Positions 26,098-37,219 of a stretch of 64,000 bases of DNA are shown one piece after another. The notes under the pieces were generated by a model, which was given only the letters and a program-made list of their open reading frames with translations, was not told where the DNA came from and made no database searches. The stretch spans positions 18,342,132 through 18,406,131 of the forward strand of contig NC_060885.1 in assembly GCF_014805685.1 (NCBI RefSeq). Direction: 5' to 3'. The stretch is from Silurus meridionalis. Its lineage: Eukaryota > Chordata > Actinopteri > Siluriformes > Siluridae. The stretch's first letter is position 1, and each line of letters opens with the position of its first letter. A program made the position numbers and the translations under genes.

Positions 26098-26215
26098 CTC
26101 TTGGCCATATGCACTGTAGTAGTAGCCATCATCGTCCATTATGGCTTCTCCGTACTCATCGTACATGGGAGATATCAACCTCCTGCGGCTGCCATAAGGA
26201 GCATACGGATCATAC
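26098..26215 (-). CDS. pcdh15: Protocadherin-15 shared cytoplasmic exon (Tyr-rich)
   Basis: A 118-nt exon between acceptor CATAAAG and donor GAG|GTATTA (a weak donor). Its first base completes a Gly codon, and it then encodes YDPYAPYGSRRRLISP, MYDEYGEAIMDDDGYYYSA and YGQE, ending in phase 0. The YGSRRRL motif and the following DEYGE are recognisable from mammalian protocadherin-15. This is the branch point of the tail: its phase-0 end fits both the CD1 exon and the CD3 exon. The many Tyr residues could be phosphorylation sites, which is inference. The non-consensus donor at the branch point may bear on tail choice. Confidence 0.92.
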
Positions 26216-28090
26216 CTTTATGAAAACACAAGAGGTTAATAAGTAACTGTATGATCTACAATGACCACTAAATAGTCTGACACATTAGGGACATTTAAAT
26301 AAACAGCATTTAAACCTGAGAGAAGAAAAAAAACTTTTTTCATTTTAATGTGAAATACTGTGGTTGGAAAACTCGTACATTTTTGGTTTGATATTTACAT
26401 GTGCATATATTGTATACACTTAATATGTACATATTATAAACATGAACAAAAAGTAAATATTCATTAGATTAAAAAACAGATACGGAAAAAAGTTATACTA
26501 TATTTGTAAAGCTTGCATGAAAATAGATAATAGTTTTAGATATAAATGCTGCAAAAATAATATGTAAAAGGCAACTGGTGTCATTTTAAAAGACACTAGC
26601 ATAAGTTGAGAAGATTTAACGTAAGTAAAAACCTTGCAGAGAGTAAATGAGCTTCGCAAAGATTTTAAGGACAACATTATCAAAAAGAAAACACAGAATC
26701 TTAAACATCCATATCCGCTTGATAACATGGAAATGGAAAGATATACACTGAAAACCTATAGACAAATATGCTCACAGACTAATGATAAAGAAGATATGAG
26801 AAAAATCAGCAGTCACTCCAAGCAAATTGCAGGATAAACTGAAAGCAGCAACAACCACAATTCTGGGGAGAACAATAAGTAATGAACTGCACCACGATCA
26901 AAAAATCCCCATGAAACCCAACGCAAAACTAAAATCTTAATTCTTTGAAAAATAATGGAATTTGGTAACACAAAACAACAATAAGAACTCTTTGGCAATA
27001 ATCCAGCTTATTACATTTGAAAGTAAGTATAGATGTGGGAGCATATGAAGGCTGTTATTTCTGCAAATGGCACTCAGGCATGACACTTCTGTGTTGGGAT
27101 ATATTAGAGGAGATTTCAAATCATCTCCTGACATGAATACAACTGATGATTTATGCAAGATTTAGAAATTGCAAGCCTATCAAAGAGACCTTTGTATCCT
27201 TAAGGAAGAATCAACCCAAACTGAGCCACATTACAGCAGGAAGTTAAATACTGCTTATTTTCCTAGTATTGAAGCTACAATTGGTAAAACAGCTTCGTAT
27301 TAAACTGCTGAATATTTAAAAGTTGTAGTGTCTCAATGCTATTTTCCCCTTTTTTTAAACACACCTTTTTTTAAACACACCTCAAGTCTAAACAACTTGA
27401 TTCTAATGAGTTTTAATGAAATTTGAAAAGTACAAAGTCAAAAGACATTGTGTAAATGTACACATTGTGTATAAACATGAAATGTAAAAATGCATCAGTA
27501 CCCTGAGTATTGTTTTTTCTTCTGCAGTAACTACTTTGCTTGCTCTTCTCCTGAAATGGAACAATGTTGTATATATGCATAGCAAGGTCACTGGCCTGAA
27601 TGACTTTATATTATTGAGTGCTTAGTCTCAAAGCACTGCAGTGGCCGTTATATGTGCCCCTCACCCCTCTCTGGCCTGAATATTGGATATTGGTATTGGA
27701 GTAGTTCCTCATGGCTAGGTGAGTGGACAAGCCAGTAGGAGGGGTGAAGTGGTGAATCCTGGAGACCTCCTAGTGAGGGAGGAGCAGGTCCTAATTAATC
27801 TGCCTGGCCTAATTTCACAAGCTAATGATGGTTTAAACTGTTCCACTTGTCTCCTGAGTGGCAGATGCTAACCCTTAAACATGCAGATGAGCTTTTAGCA
27901 TTTGCTCAGCATCTGTTCTTCTCTTTCGAGATTTCTCTGCTTGTGATATGAGCTGCTACAAGCTGCCACAACTGGTTAAACAATTGCTAATACCCCTTTT
28001 CTACTTTCTATTTGTCCTGCTATCCCTTTGATTGTGTGTTTGAACATCAAGTGATGCTGTTTATTGTGTGTTCTATTTCCAGCAAAATTG

Positions 28091-28154
<64 letters not shown>

Positions 28155-29032
28155 CTCTTAAGGAGGAATATCAGCATGGGCTCAGGTGCCCTGTCCAATC
28201 GTGAGTAATTGAAAACATTTGGAGAGAGGAAAGAGGGTGTGAAATTACAGGGGAATAGATGAAAAATAGAAGGGCATAAGGATAAATCTTCCTAGACTGC
28301 AGTATTTTTTCTTACCTCTGAGAGATTTAGACTATTCTAATCCTTTCATTTAAATATTAATTTGATTACATAAACCATTCATCGTTTAAGATTGATCAGA
28401 CCCACAGACTAGAATACCAGCTCTGACTTTCCATGAATTGTTCCACAAAATATCCATAAAATGTCTGGTTTTTTTAACAATAAAATATTTCCTGATGACA
28501 TACAGTATAATACTATCTAAAGCTCATGGGTGAACTGCACTATGTCTGCGTGTTACAGAACATAATTTCATATAGTCATGCTGCAGGCTCCTTAACAACC
28601 ATGTGAAGCTGCAGAATTAGTAATTAGTTGGCACTTTCATTGCTGCTGGATGTGGATGCTGCCCTTGTGGCCCTTCAGCAGCTGGCAATATGGATAGAGA
28701 TGCTCAGGAGGTTATGTTTGCTTAGTGCCGGAACCGCAACGGTGAAATAATGCACTGCATTTCCATATGTAGCCTTAATTATGATGGGAATTTCACAGGC
28801 CTTATGCTATGTGCTAAACTCTAGTGCCTAGCTTGATGATCCCACAACTGCACAGACCTCCACTAAAGGGTTAGGAAGAGCAGATATCCAGGAAATACAG
28901 AGCACACCTTTTTTCACCAAACAGTACAGCTATACAGGAACATAGTAATAAAGATTTGTCTTCAGTAACGGGATGCTACTTTTGTTTTTTTATGTACACC
29001 ACACACATGTACACACACATGTACACACACAT

Positions 29033-29067
<35 letters not shown>

Positions 29068-29348
29068 TAAATATTACTGCAACTAATTGGTGCTATTTGC
29101 GACAACTAAAACTATCCCAAACCTTAAACTTTTTTCTGTGGAAACAGTATTACTTGTTAATACCATATAAATGTTCTCACAAGCTAAAAATGATCAGATT
29201 TTCCAAACCTTGTCCATTTGACATTTGATTACCATCAAAATAAAAAACATGCAAACACACATTAGAAATAAAACACACATATACACGTTAGTAAACGTTA
29301 CACTCATTAACTTCACAGAGGAACACCCCAGAATTACACAGCACTTAC
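26216..29348 (-). other. Intron of pcdh15
   Basis: About 3.1 kb. Contains a (CT)n array at 28094-28138 followed by CTTT repeats, and 'ACACATGTAC' repeats with (CA)n at 28998-29066. The stretch 26634-26940 on the plus strand looks faintly coding (see findings). Confidence 0.75.
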
Positions 29349-29422
29349 CCTTGATCATAGCTGTAATAGTCTTGTGTATAGTAGTCTTGCCCAGGGTCAA
29401 TACCCGATTCCATAGAGAGTGC
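29349..29422 (-). CDS. pcdh15: Protocadherin-15 shared cytoplasmic exon (ESGIDPGQ)
   Basis: A 74-nt exon between acceptor TTTTTGCTAACTTAG and donor GG|GTAAGT. It encodes ALSMESGIDPGQDYYTQDYY plus SYDQ, starting in phase 0 and ending in phase 2. The segment MESGIDPGQ-x-YY-x-QDYYSY is a clear match to the mammalian cytoplasmic domain as I recall it. It is too short to stand out by open-frame length and was placed by motif, splice sites and phase. Confidence 0.92.
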
Positions 29423-31611
29423 CTAAGTTAGCAAAAACAAGCCTCAAAAGCTCAACAAGACTTAAACTGATTGATGCCATAGCATGAGTGGAAGTGTGAT
29501 GACACTGATATCAACATGCAGTGGGTGGAATTATATATAAACTAACATAGACTGTACCCAAGGGTGGTGTGGAACAAAAGGGGCCCCTAATTAAATGAAC
29601 TCCTATAAAAATATTAAGGTTTTCAGTCCTGCAAGTGGAATATTTTCAAGGAAACATTGCCACTAGCTCAACCAAGTTTAATACTTCAGAAATATGTGCT
29701 TTGATTAGTTTTTTTAGTTGTTAATCAGACATACTTTGCTTATACAAACTCACAGAGTTACAGTGACATGGAATTTTGATATTGGTTATTTTTTTAAAAT
29801 GACATACACAATCAAATAAGACAGCAGAATGGCAAAAAGAAACAGACACATTTTAAATTTTCTTATTGATCCATAGTTACGTGTGTTGTGTGGGGCATGT
29901 AGTTTCGATTTTGCTAAGCTGGGAGGCATTGTGTTTCTTTTACCATGTTTAAGTACATTTTCTTGGAATGTCTAAGACTTCTTAAGACTTTCAAGGATGT
30001 CTGGTCAATAGCACACAAACAACATGTCTGCTGTTAGGCCTACTGCTTTTGACTTAACTGATTTAATCGGGTCGGATTCGCAGTTACTGAAAGATTTTCT
30101 TGTCTGAGGATCTGCTTTTTTTTTGTTTTACTAAAACATCTGCACCAAAAAAAAGAAAGTGTCAAAAATGTGATGTTAACAGCTGTCTGATTTCAGAAAT
30201 CTTGCTGCACAGAGTAGCTATGAAATATGTCACTATAACCAAGTAATCTTCTGCAAACACAGACATATGGCTTATCTGTATTTTTTTTTTCAAGTTAGAA
30301 CACTTTAATACACTTAAATAAACAAGTATGTCCACAACTAGATATAAAACAATAAATGTCTTCATCACCCTACAACACTGAGATTTTAGCATATTTCCTA
30401 ATGAGTATATAATGAATGTTTGAAACTGTAATTGTAATTTTTCTTTAATTGCTATGTCTTTTTAAACTTTTAGGACCTTCTTTTTTTGAACACTTTTTTC
30501 AATGTTTTTGCTAAGAGATCAATCATTTTGCTTCAAGCAAAGTTGTACAATATTGGGCACCTTCTCTAGATTATTTGAAAGTTCTTACTTTAGACACTTC
30601 CATGTTTTCTGAATTTCTTTTATATTAAAGTTACTTGGACAATTTTGTGGTTGTTTATTTATTTATTTGTAATTAATTTATAAATTTTTCATGTCATTTC
30701 AGTCATGTCAGTGTATTTATATAGCAACTAATATTATTTGAGCCCAGGGTCCACCCCTCAAATAAAAAAAAAAATGCAAGCTCACTGTGAAATGCAAAAT
30801 AATAGGAATTTTGTTAAGCGCCATACAATGTAGAAAATATGATTGGTGATAGACAAAAAAGGAGGTCGGTTAAAGAATGAAATAAGAGATCTTAGTTTAT
30901 ATGCAACCCACAGTGCCGGAGGAACATATGGACTCTACCTCTGGCCTAAGCAAAGACGGCCTCAGCAGCTGTTGTTGCTAGTGGACAGTCAAAAAAGGGG
31001 AAGAGAAAAAGTTAGAAATGTGTAAAAGTAAGAAAAATATAGAATATATAAAATAAAACATTGAAGAAAAAAAGAGAAGACAGAAATAAACATAAGGGGG
31101 ACAAAGAGGCTGATTGTAAAAGGTGTTTAGATTTCTAGGTATAACTAGGGGTAAGACAGTGGGGAAGGGTGTAAAAACAAAACCAGGTTAAAGATTATTG
31201 TGGGTTAGAAATGACTGAGGCATTTCAGTCTAAAGCTCCTGAAGGCCAATAAACAGCAGTGCACTGCAGTGGATAATTTACTCTTGTGATAAGCTGACAT
31301 TAGATAAACATAAATGTTAAAGTTTTTTTCCCTACTTACAGTATAGACAGGAAAATAATATTAGGCACAGAACTGAGTGAGATTAGATAAGTCTTTTCAA
31401 TGAAAAACAACATTTTCATATCTTAGGTGTAAAAAGTGGTAATGGCAGGCCTTCTATGTTTTTCTCTATCTAATTGTGATTCTCCTCTTATTCTCTCTCA
31501 GGCACTATTGGCAGATTAGAGTGATGAGGAACAAGGAGCTTTCCTAGCGCAGAATAAAAATGACCAGCGCCCTGAATAATCATATCAGGAACAGATAAGA
31601 GAAGGACATAC
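29423..31611 (-). other. Intron of pcdh15
   Basis: About 2.2 kb, AT-rich. No repeat family or further exon recognised. Confidence 0.7.
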
Positions 31612-31630
31612 CTCTCTGCCATATCCACGC
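31612..31630 (-). CDS. pcdh15: Protocadherin-15 cytoplasmic microexon (19 nt)
   Basis: A 19-nt exon lies between a good polypyrimidine acceptor (CTTCTTTTCTCATTGTATGCCAG) and donor GAG|GTATGT. Its first base completes the AT left by the exon at 42087-42224 to give Met. The remaining codons read R-G-Y-G-R-E, ending in phase 0, as the next exon at 29349-29422 requires. Without this exon the phase-2 end at 42087 could not join the phase-0 start at 29422 in frame. The phase logic and both splice sites support it; homology over seven residues is weak evidence on its own. It could be an alternatively used exon. Confidence 0.78.
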
Positions 31631-32708
31631 CTGGCATACAATGAGAAAAGAAGAAAATAGCTTTAAAAAAATGCTCATTTATAAATATATGTGTCAAGTT
31701 AAATGGGAGAAAAAATTCTTATTACCCAAGAAATTATGAGAAATGTTTGATTTAAACCCTAACTTTAAACGTTTTAATATACAGATAAAAAGATGAAATT
31801 TACAGTGCATTCAGAAAGTATTCAGAACCCCTTCACTTTTTTCAGTTTTGTTATGGTGCAGCTTGATTCTACAATCCTTGGATTTATTATTTTAATTTAT
31901 TTTTTAAAAAGAAAATGCATATCAATGCATATTAGAACAAAAACCAAGCCATCAGGTCAAAAGAACCGTATGCCGAGCTCAGAAACAGGATTGTTGCAAA
32001 ACCCATGTATGCGTGCTTGGAGTTTGCCAACAAGGAAACAAGATTATAATATGTCTGGAGGAAACCATGCACCTCTAATCACCTCCCCAAACCCCTCCAA
32101 AAAATAAAACATGATGGTGGCAGCACAAGGCTTTGGGGGCGTTTTTTGCCGCAGGGACTTGGCAACTGGTCAGGGTTAAGAGAAAGTTGAATAAAGCAAA
32201 GAAAAGAGATCTCCTCAATAAAAACCAGTTCCACAGTGCTCAGCACCTCAGTCTGGGCTGAAGGTTTACATTCCTACATGACACCAACCCTAAGCACACA
32301 GCCACACATGAGTAGTTTAGGGATAACTCTGTGAATGTCCTAGAGTGTGCCAGTCAGAGCCCTGACTTGAACCCTATTGAACATCTCTGGAGAAACCTGG
32401 AAATAGCTGTCCACCGACAGAACCCATCCAACCTGACCGATCTTGAGAGCATTTGCCATTAAGAATGGCAGAAAATCCCACAATCCAGGTGTGCAAAGCT
32501 TGTTGCATCAATCCCCAAAAGACTTGAGGCTGTAAATGCTGTCCAAGGTGCTAAGTACTTATTCTGAATACTTATGTACATGTTATTTTTTTTTTTTTTA
32601 TCTTTTAGTTTATTTTAAAACACATTTTACCATTCTGTTTTCACATTGTCATTATGGGGTAGTGAATGTACATTAATGAGAAAAAAATAAATTTGAATGA
32701 TTGTAGTA

Positions 32709-33295
32709 CAGTAATCCCCATTTATCATGATGGGTACGTTCCAAAACTGCCCACGATAAACAAAAAAACGCAATAAACAAAAAAACTGCGATAAATGGAC
32801 GCCACCCCAAAAATGCTATTTTATGTATACAGTACTGTCATAACATTTTACTTCATTTTATAATTAATACAGACGATCCCCACCTTACGATTTATGTTTT
32901 GAACGACCGTTCGTAGCATGAATTTGTTCGTAAGTTGTGACTGTGTTCGTTATTGACTACGCATATCTCCTATTGATGTAAGTGCTATAAATACTCATGC
33001 TAATGAAGTAATGAAACATTTGTTCACTAAATAAACAATAAATTATACTAAAACTAATAGAAACAATCTAAATACTGTGTACAATATTTCGTATTAAGTA
33101 ATAAAAAAAGAATAGAAATAAAAAAAATTATTTACTCAAAAAAATTCATTCGCCCTAGTCCAGTGCACATCATGTAGACTCATTACGACGAATAGCTAGC
33201 GGTCAAATGCAATTCCGCGATAAACCATGGGTGTGATATTCGAACCGTGGTAAATCGGTTTACTATATGTATTTATTGTATGTAGGGGATTACTG
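32709..33295. mobile_element. pogo/Tigger-like MITE inserted in the Tc1-like element
   Basis: Terminal inverted repeats CAGTAATCCCC (32709) and GGGGATTACTG (ending 33295) are perfect over 11 bp and lie between TA dinucleotides. Subterminal sequences with 'TTTATCATGATGGGTACGTT', 'CGATAAACAAAAAAACGC' and, at the right, 'CCGCGATAAACCATGGGTGT' fit the 'TTATCGCGG' type of pogo/Tigger-like ends. It is non-coding, and it is itself interrupted by another repeat from 32870. Confidence 0.8.
32870..33200 (-). mobile_element. Third-level repeat inside the pogo-like element
   Basis: Starts CAGACGATCCCCACCTTACG and shares 'GAACGACCGTTCGTAGCATG' and 'AATTTGTTCGTAAGTTGT', then 'CCAGTGCACATCATGTAGAC', with the reverse complement of 33738-33978. 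It is therefore the same family in opposite orientation. An extra AT-rich stretch of about 190 bp sits in the middle (about 32955-33150). The right terminus is not intact. Confidence 0.7.
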
Positions 33296-33413
33296 TATTA
33301 GGCTGCAACATCACAAAATGAAAAAAAATTAAAGTGGGTCTGAATACTTTTTGAATGCATGGTATATGCTTAATATATTCGTTCTTATTGAGTTAGCAAA
33401 ATGCGAACTCCAA

Positions 33414-33424
33414 TAATAATAATG

Positions 33425-33470
<46 letters not shown>
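33414..33470. repeat. (AAT)n microsatellite
   Basis: About 18 AAT units with one GAT. Confidence 0.96.
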
Positions 33471-33575
33471 AAAAGTTGAAGGCAAAGAGCAAAGATTTTA
33501 CCCAAATGCTGACACAAGTGGTTTAACACCCAGAAACACATTGGGTGTGATTATCTTTTATTCACAGTAGCTTGT

Positions 33576-33578
<3 letters not shown>

Positions 33579-33644
<66 letters not shown>
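33579..33644. repeat. (CA)n microsatellite
   Basis: About 33 CA units. Confidence 0.97.
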
Positions 33645-33646
<2 letters not shown>

Positions 33647-33737
33647 TAAATGTTCTAGATTCTAGTCCTATTCATTGAAGTCTATGCATAATTCTCAGAG
33701 CCTCTCGAAGTGCAGCCCTGGAGAACTGAGCAGTACA

Positions 33738-33978
33738 GACGCTTCCCATTTTACGAACGTTCACTTTACAAATTTTGGCGAATACGAAAAAAACCTGTCC
33801 TCAAAATGAAATTTGTTCAGAGTCGAAGAATTCAAAACGGAGGAAAGCCGACGCTAGCTAGTCGTGGACTGTAACAAGTCTACATGATGCGCACTGGACA
33901 CAGTAACAACTTACGAACAAATTCATGCTACGAACGGTCGTTCGGAACTTAACTCGTTCGTAAGGTGGGGAGCGTCTA
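33738..33978 (+). mobile_element. MITE-like element with CAGACGCT termini
   Basis: The left end CAGACGCTTCCCATTTTACGA and right end TCGTAAGGTGGGGAGCGTCT are inverted repeats, and a TA precedes the left end. The interior holds 'CATGCTACGAACGGTCGTTC' and 'GTCTACATGATGCGCACTGG'. There is no ORF. The same family is nested at 32870-33200. Confidence 0.78.
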
Positions 33979-35939
33979 ATGAAAGACTAATAAAAAACTA
34001 ATGAAAACAAAGTGTTACTGACATATGATCACTTCCACATTAGGAGAAAATGTGATGGGGTATAATGTATTGAGAAAAGATTTATAGTCATAAATAGTAT
34101 AAATATTAGGTCTGACAGAATTATGACATTATTTCTGTAATAGGAGGGGCTGCTGGGAGATAGATAGGGTTTTTTTACATCACACACACACTAAAGCACA
34201 CAGAACAGGGTGTGACAAATGCTTTCTGCATAATAGGGAAGTCTGTGGTACTTGAGTGTGAGATAAATAATGTGTAAGATGCAGTGGACGATGGAGTGGA
34301 GTGGATTGGGGACTACTAGTGCTAAATAATGCAGTGCTAGAAGAGTCCCAGTGTCTGGCTGCAGAAGGCAAAACTTGTCTCTTTCTACACTGACAAGTTT
34401 TAAACATAACTCTAACATATCCTCCTGGAAAATCGTACCAAGCCAAACCTAATCAGGTTTTGGGAAAGAGAGAACATTCTGTTTCCTGATTGGTACCAAC
34501 GATTCTATGTATGTCCATAGGAAATAAGTCAAAGTTGTTATTGAACTGTTGCACAAGCAAAAATAAAATCTTTCTTTGAATCCTACTGTAGAATCTGCTG
34601 ATGCTCTCTGAAACACTGTTCTGCTTACTCTAAAACCATAAGGTCTCGCTTGAGTAAATTAGGTCCTTTGTCTCCTGTTTGTCCCCAGGCATTTCATTAT
34701 TCTCTAATAAAGTGAAGAACATATTCACGCAATTCATCCAGTACACTGAAAATAGCATTTGTTTTTTTAGTCGGCAGAATTTCAGCAGTCAAATCTCATT
34801 TTGCAAATAAGCAAAATAGTGCCCCCCCTCGTGCATGTATAGAAAAATGTCAAATACTGAAGTCTCAGAAAATTATTAAATATTGAGCAACAATTAGGTC
34901 TATCCCACATGCTTTTCAGATAAGTGAAGTGTTTGCATACAAAGTGAAAACAATGTGTGTATGATGGAAAAAGCACATGATATCAGATGTTTGCATCTAC
35001 CTCTCTGAATAAAAGTCACAAAAACTAATTTTCAAATAAGCCTTCTGTTCTTGCCTGTATTTTGGCCTGTATGCTGCTAGGACAAGAATAAAAAGAAGCA
35101 TCTATAGGGCAGTATTGTAGGTGGAGATGCACAAGAGGTGTAAGAAGTAAAAGAGCAACGAGAACTGGCAGGTGTTTTGTCAGTGCTGAATGGATCAATT
35201 GGCTAATTAGGCCTGTCTCTGGTGCATGCAGACATCACAGGCTTTCTTTTCCCCTGCTGTGAAGATCTGATCAGGCATACAAAGTGACAATTCCCTGTGG
35301 TGTTCATCTTCCAATGACCTCATACACACCCTCACATCCATCTATCCACACAATGTCACACAGCCTTTTTCACAGCATCAGTAAGCACACTGCGTCTCTC
35401 TACAGTCTTCGAACAGATGTTCTGCTATAGATAACCTACCTACCTGAAACATTTGAGGTAGCAAATCTGGTCATATGCTTGATTCTAAAATGTTAAACAT
35501 CTTTAGTAGAGCAACAGATAAGACATTGTTAAAATGCAAACTGTTGTGGTGAATATGAACACATCCCGCTGTCTTAGCAACTGTACATACGCAGCATTAA
35601 CATATACAGACAGAGCAATTTCCAGGTGACAGAGATATGATTCAGATCTAAGATTCTGATGGTTATATAAATGTATATTTTTTGTTTAGTATACATTTTT
35701 ATTTCCATTTATACTTATTACAATAAATCAATGTGTTGTGTGAGATCCTAGTTAATATGAAATTGTGCTAATGTACATTGATTTTAATCGTCTTATGATT
35801 ATTTTATTAAGACAAATTACCTTACTCATTTTTTAATGAAGATTTAATTAATATGTTTTATCACAAATATATATGGTTGTCTACGAGAGCTGACGGAAGT
35901 CCACCGTGGGTAAATTTACACAAAAACAAACAAACAAAA

Positions 35940-36480
35940 GAAATAAATTTTGGAAAAAAATTGCCTCAGCTTCAAGGAAGCTGTAGCGTTCAGGGAAGCG
36001 ATTCCGCTCCTTGAAAGCAAACACAGAGAGAATGAGGAGGAGCTTCTTCCCACAGGCCATTCAGAGTTTAAAACAGGAAACACCCAGGATCTAGTATTGG
36101 TCCTCTCTCTCCATCTTCACTTTATTCCATAATTGCACAGCTTTTTTTGCACTATTGTATGACACCTTAACTCAGGAATGTCACTTCAACTCTAAACTTG
36201 CACAGCACAGTGACACTTTATACCACACCATACTGCACATGGACACTTTAAGGACAATCACACTAAATCACTTTAACATGTACTCTGTCAATATCTGCCA
36301 TACTCATTCATGTATATACATATATTTTTCTATACTTTATACTTTTTTCATCCTCATATTCTATTTCTTTTCTCCTGTTTAAATGTTGGACAGCCGTATA
36401 AAGCATTTCACCGCATGTCATACTTGGTATGTATGTGTATGTATTAAATAAAATTAAATTTTATTTAAATTTGAAGGAAC
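35940..36480 (+). mobile_element. L2-like LINE, 3'-terminal fragment
   Basis: Plus-strand translation near 35985-36090 gives ESKHRENEEELLPTGHSEFK in one frame. The underlying DNA, 'GAGGAGGAGCTTCTTCCCAC' then 'AGGCCATTCAGAGTTTAAAA', is the C-terminal codon string of an L2-like ORF (F-F-P-x-A-I in another frame). The untranslated tail contains 'GGACAGCCGTATAAAGCATT' and 'TCACCGCATGTCATACTTGG' and ends in 'AATAAAATTAAATTTTATTT'. A different L2-like family from the one at 16090-16775. Inactive. Confidence 0.65.
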
Positions 36481-37094
36481 CATAAATATAAATCAGCATT
36501 ATTTTCTATAGAAACTCGTCTAGCTAATCCTCATCCATACATTATAATACAGTGGGTAAAGATTCAGTTCAACAAACTGCTGTCCGTTTGCAAAAGCAAG
36601 TCTAAATCCTGACTAGGGAAAAGTGATTTCCTTGCACATTGAATATCACACATTCAACAAATTGTTACCAAGCTGCATGCAGCAAGAAAACTTGCATAAC
36701 CCTAATCACTTCGGTTTTGCAATCAGATACTGTCTGTCAAAATGACAGCGATGCACCTGCATTGTAGTGCCAATGGAATCTTCAATGGAATTTTCTTTTA
36801 CTTTTGGGAATATTAGTTTGGTTTGAGATACATGGAAAAAATTTATTTTTGATTATTATTAGTTTTCAGAACACCAAGCTGAAATGTAAAATTATGTGAC
36901 AGGTTTTCTGTAAGGTTTCTCCTATATGATATACTTTCACATTGACATTCAATTTACATTATATGTTGTATCACATTGCTGTCACTGCAAAATTTACATC
37001 ATATTTTATAAAGGCATATTATAGTCTATCAATTTGGCTTAAGACAAATTATTATTATATGTTATTATTAAAATGTAACATACTGCTTACAGTA

Positions 37095-37219
<125 letters not shown>

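Larger units (their letters stand above)
31803..33362 (+). mobile_element. Decayed Tc1-like transposon carrying nested insertions
   Basis: The left end CAGTGCATTCAGAAAGTATTCAG pairs with the right end CTGAATACTTTTTGAATGCATGG as an imperfect inverted repeat, and a TA flanks each side. Inside, plus-strand fragments of transposase can be read, for example 'CTTGAACCCTATTGAACATC' (LNPIEH) followed by WRNLEIAVH. The gene is internally deleted and out of frame. A separate element (32709-33295) splits it near its 3' end; the Tc1-like sequence resumes at 33298 with 'TTAGGCTGCAACATCACAAA'. Confidence 0.85.
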
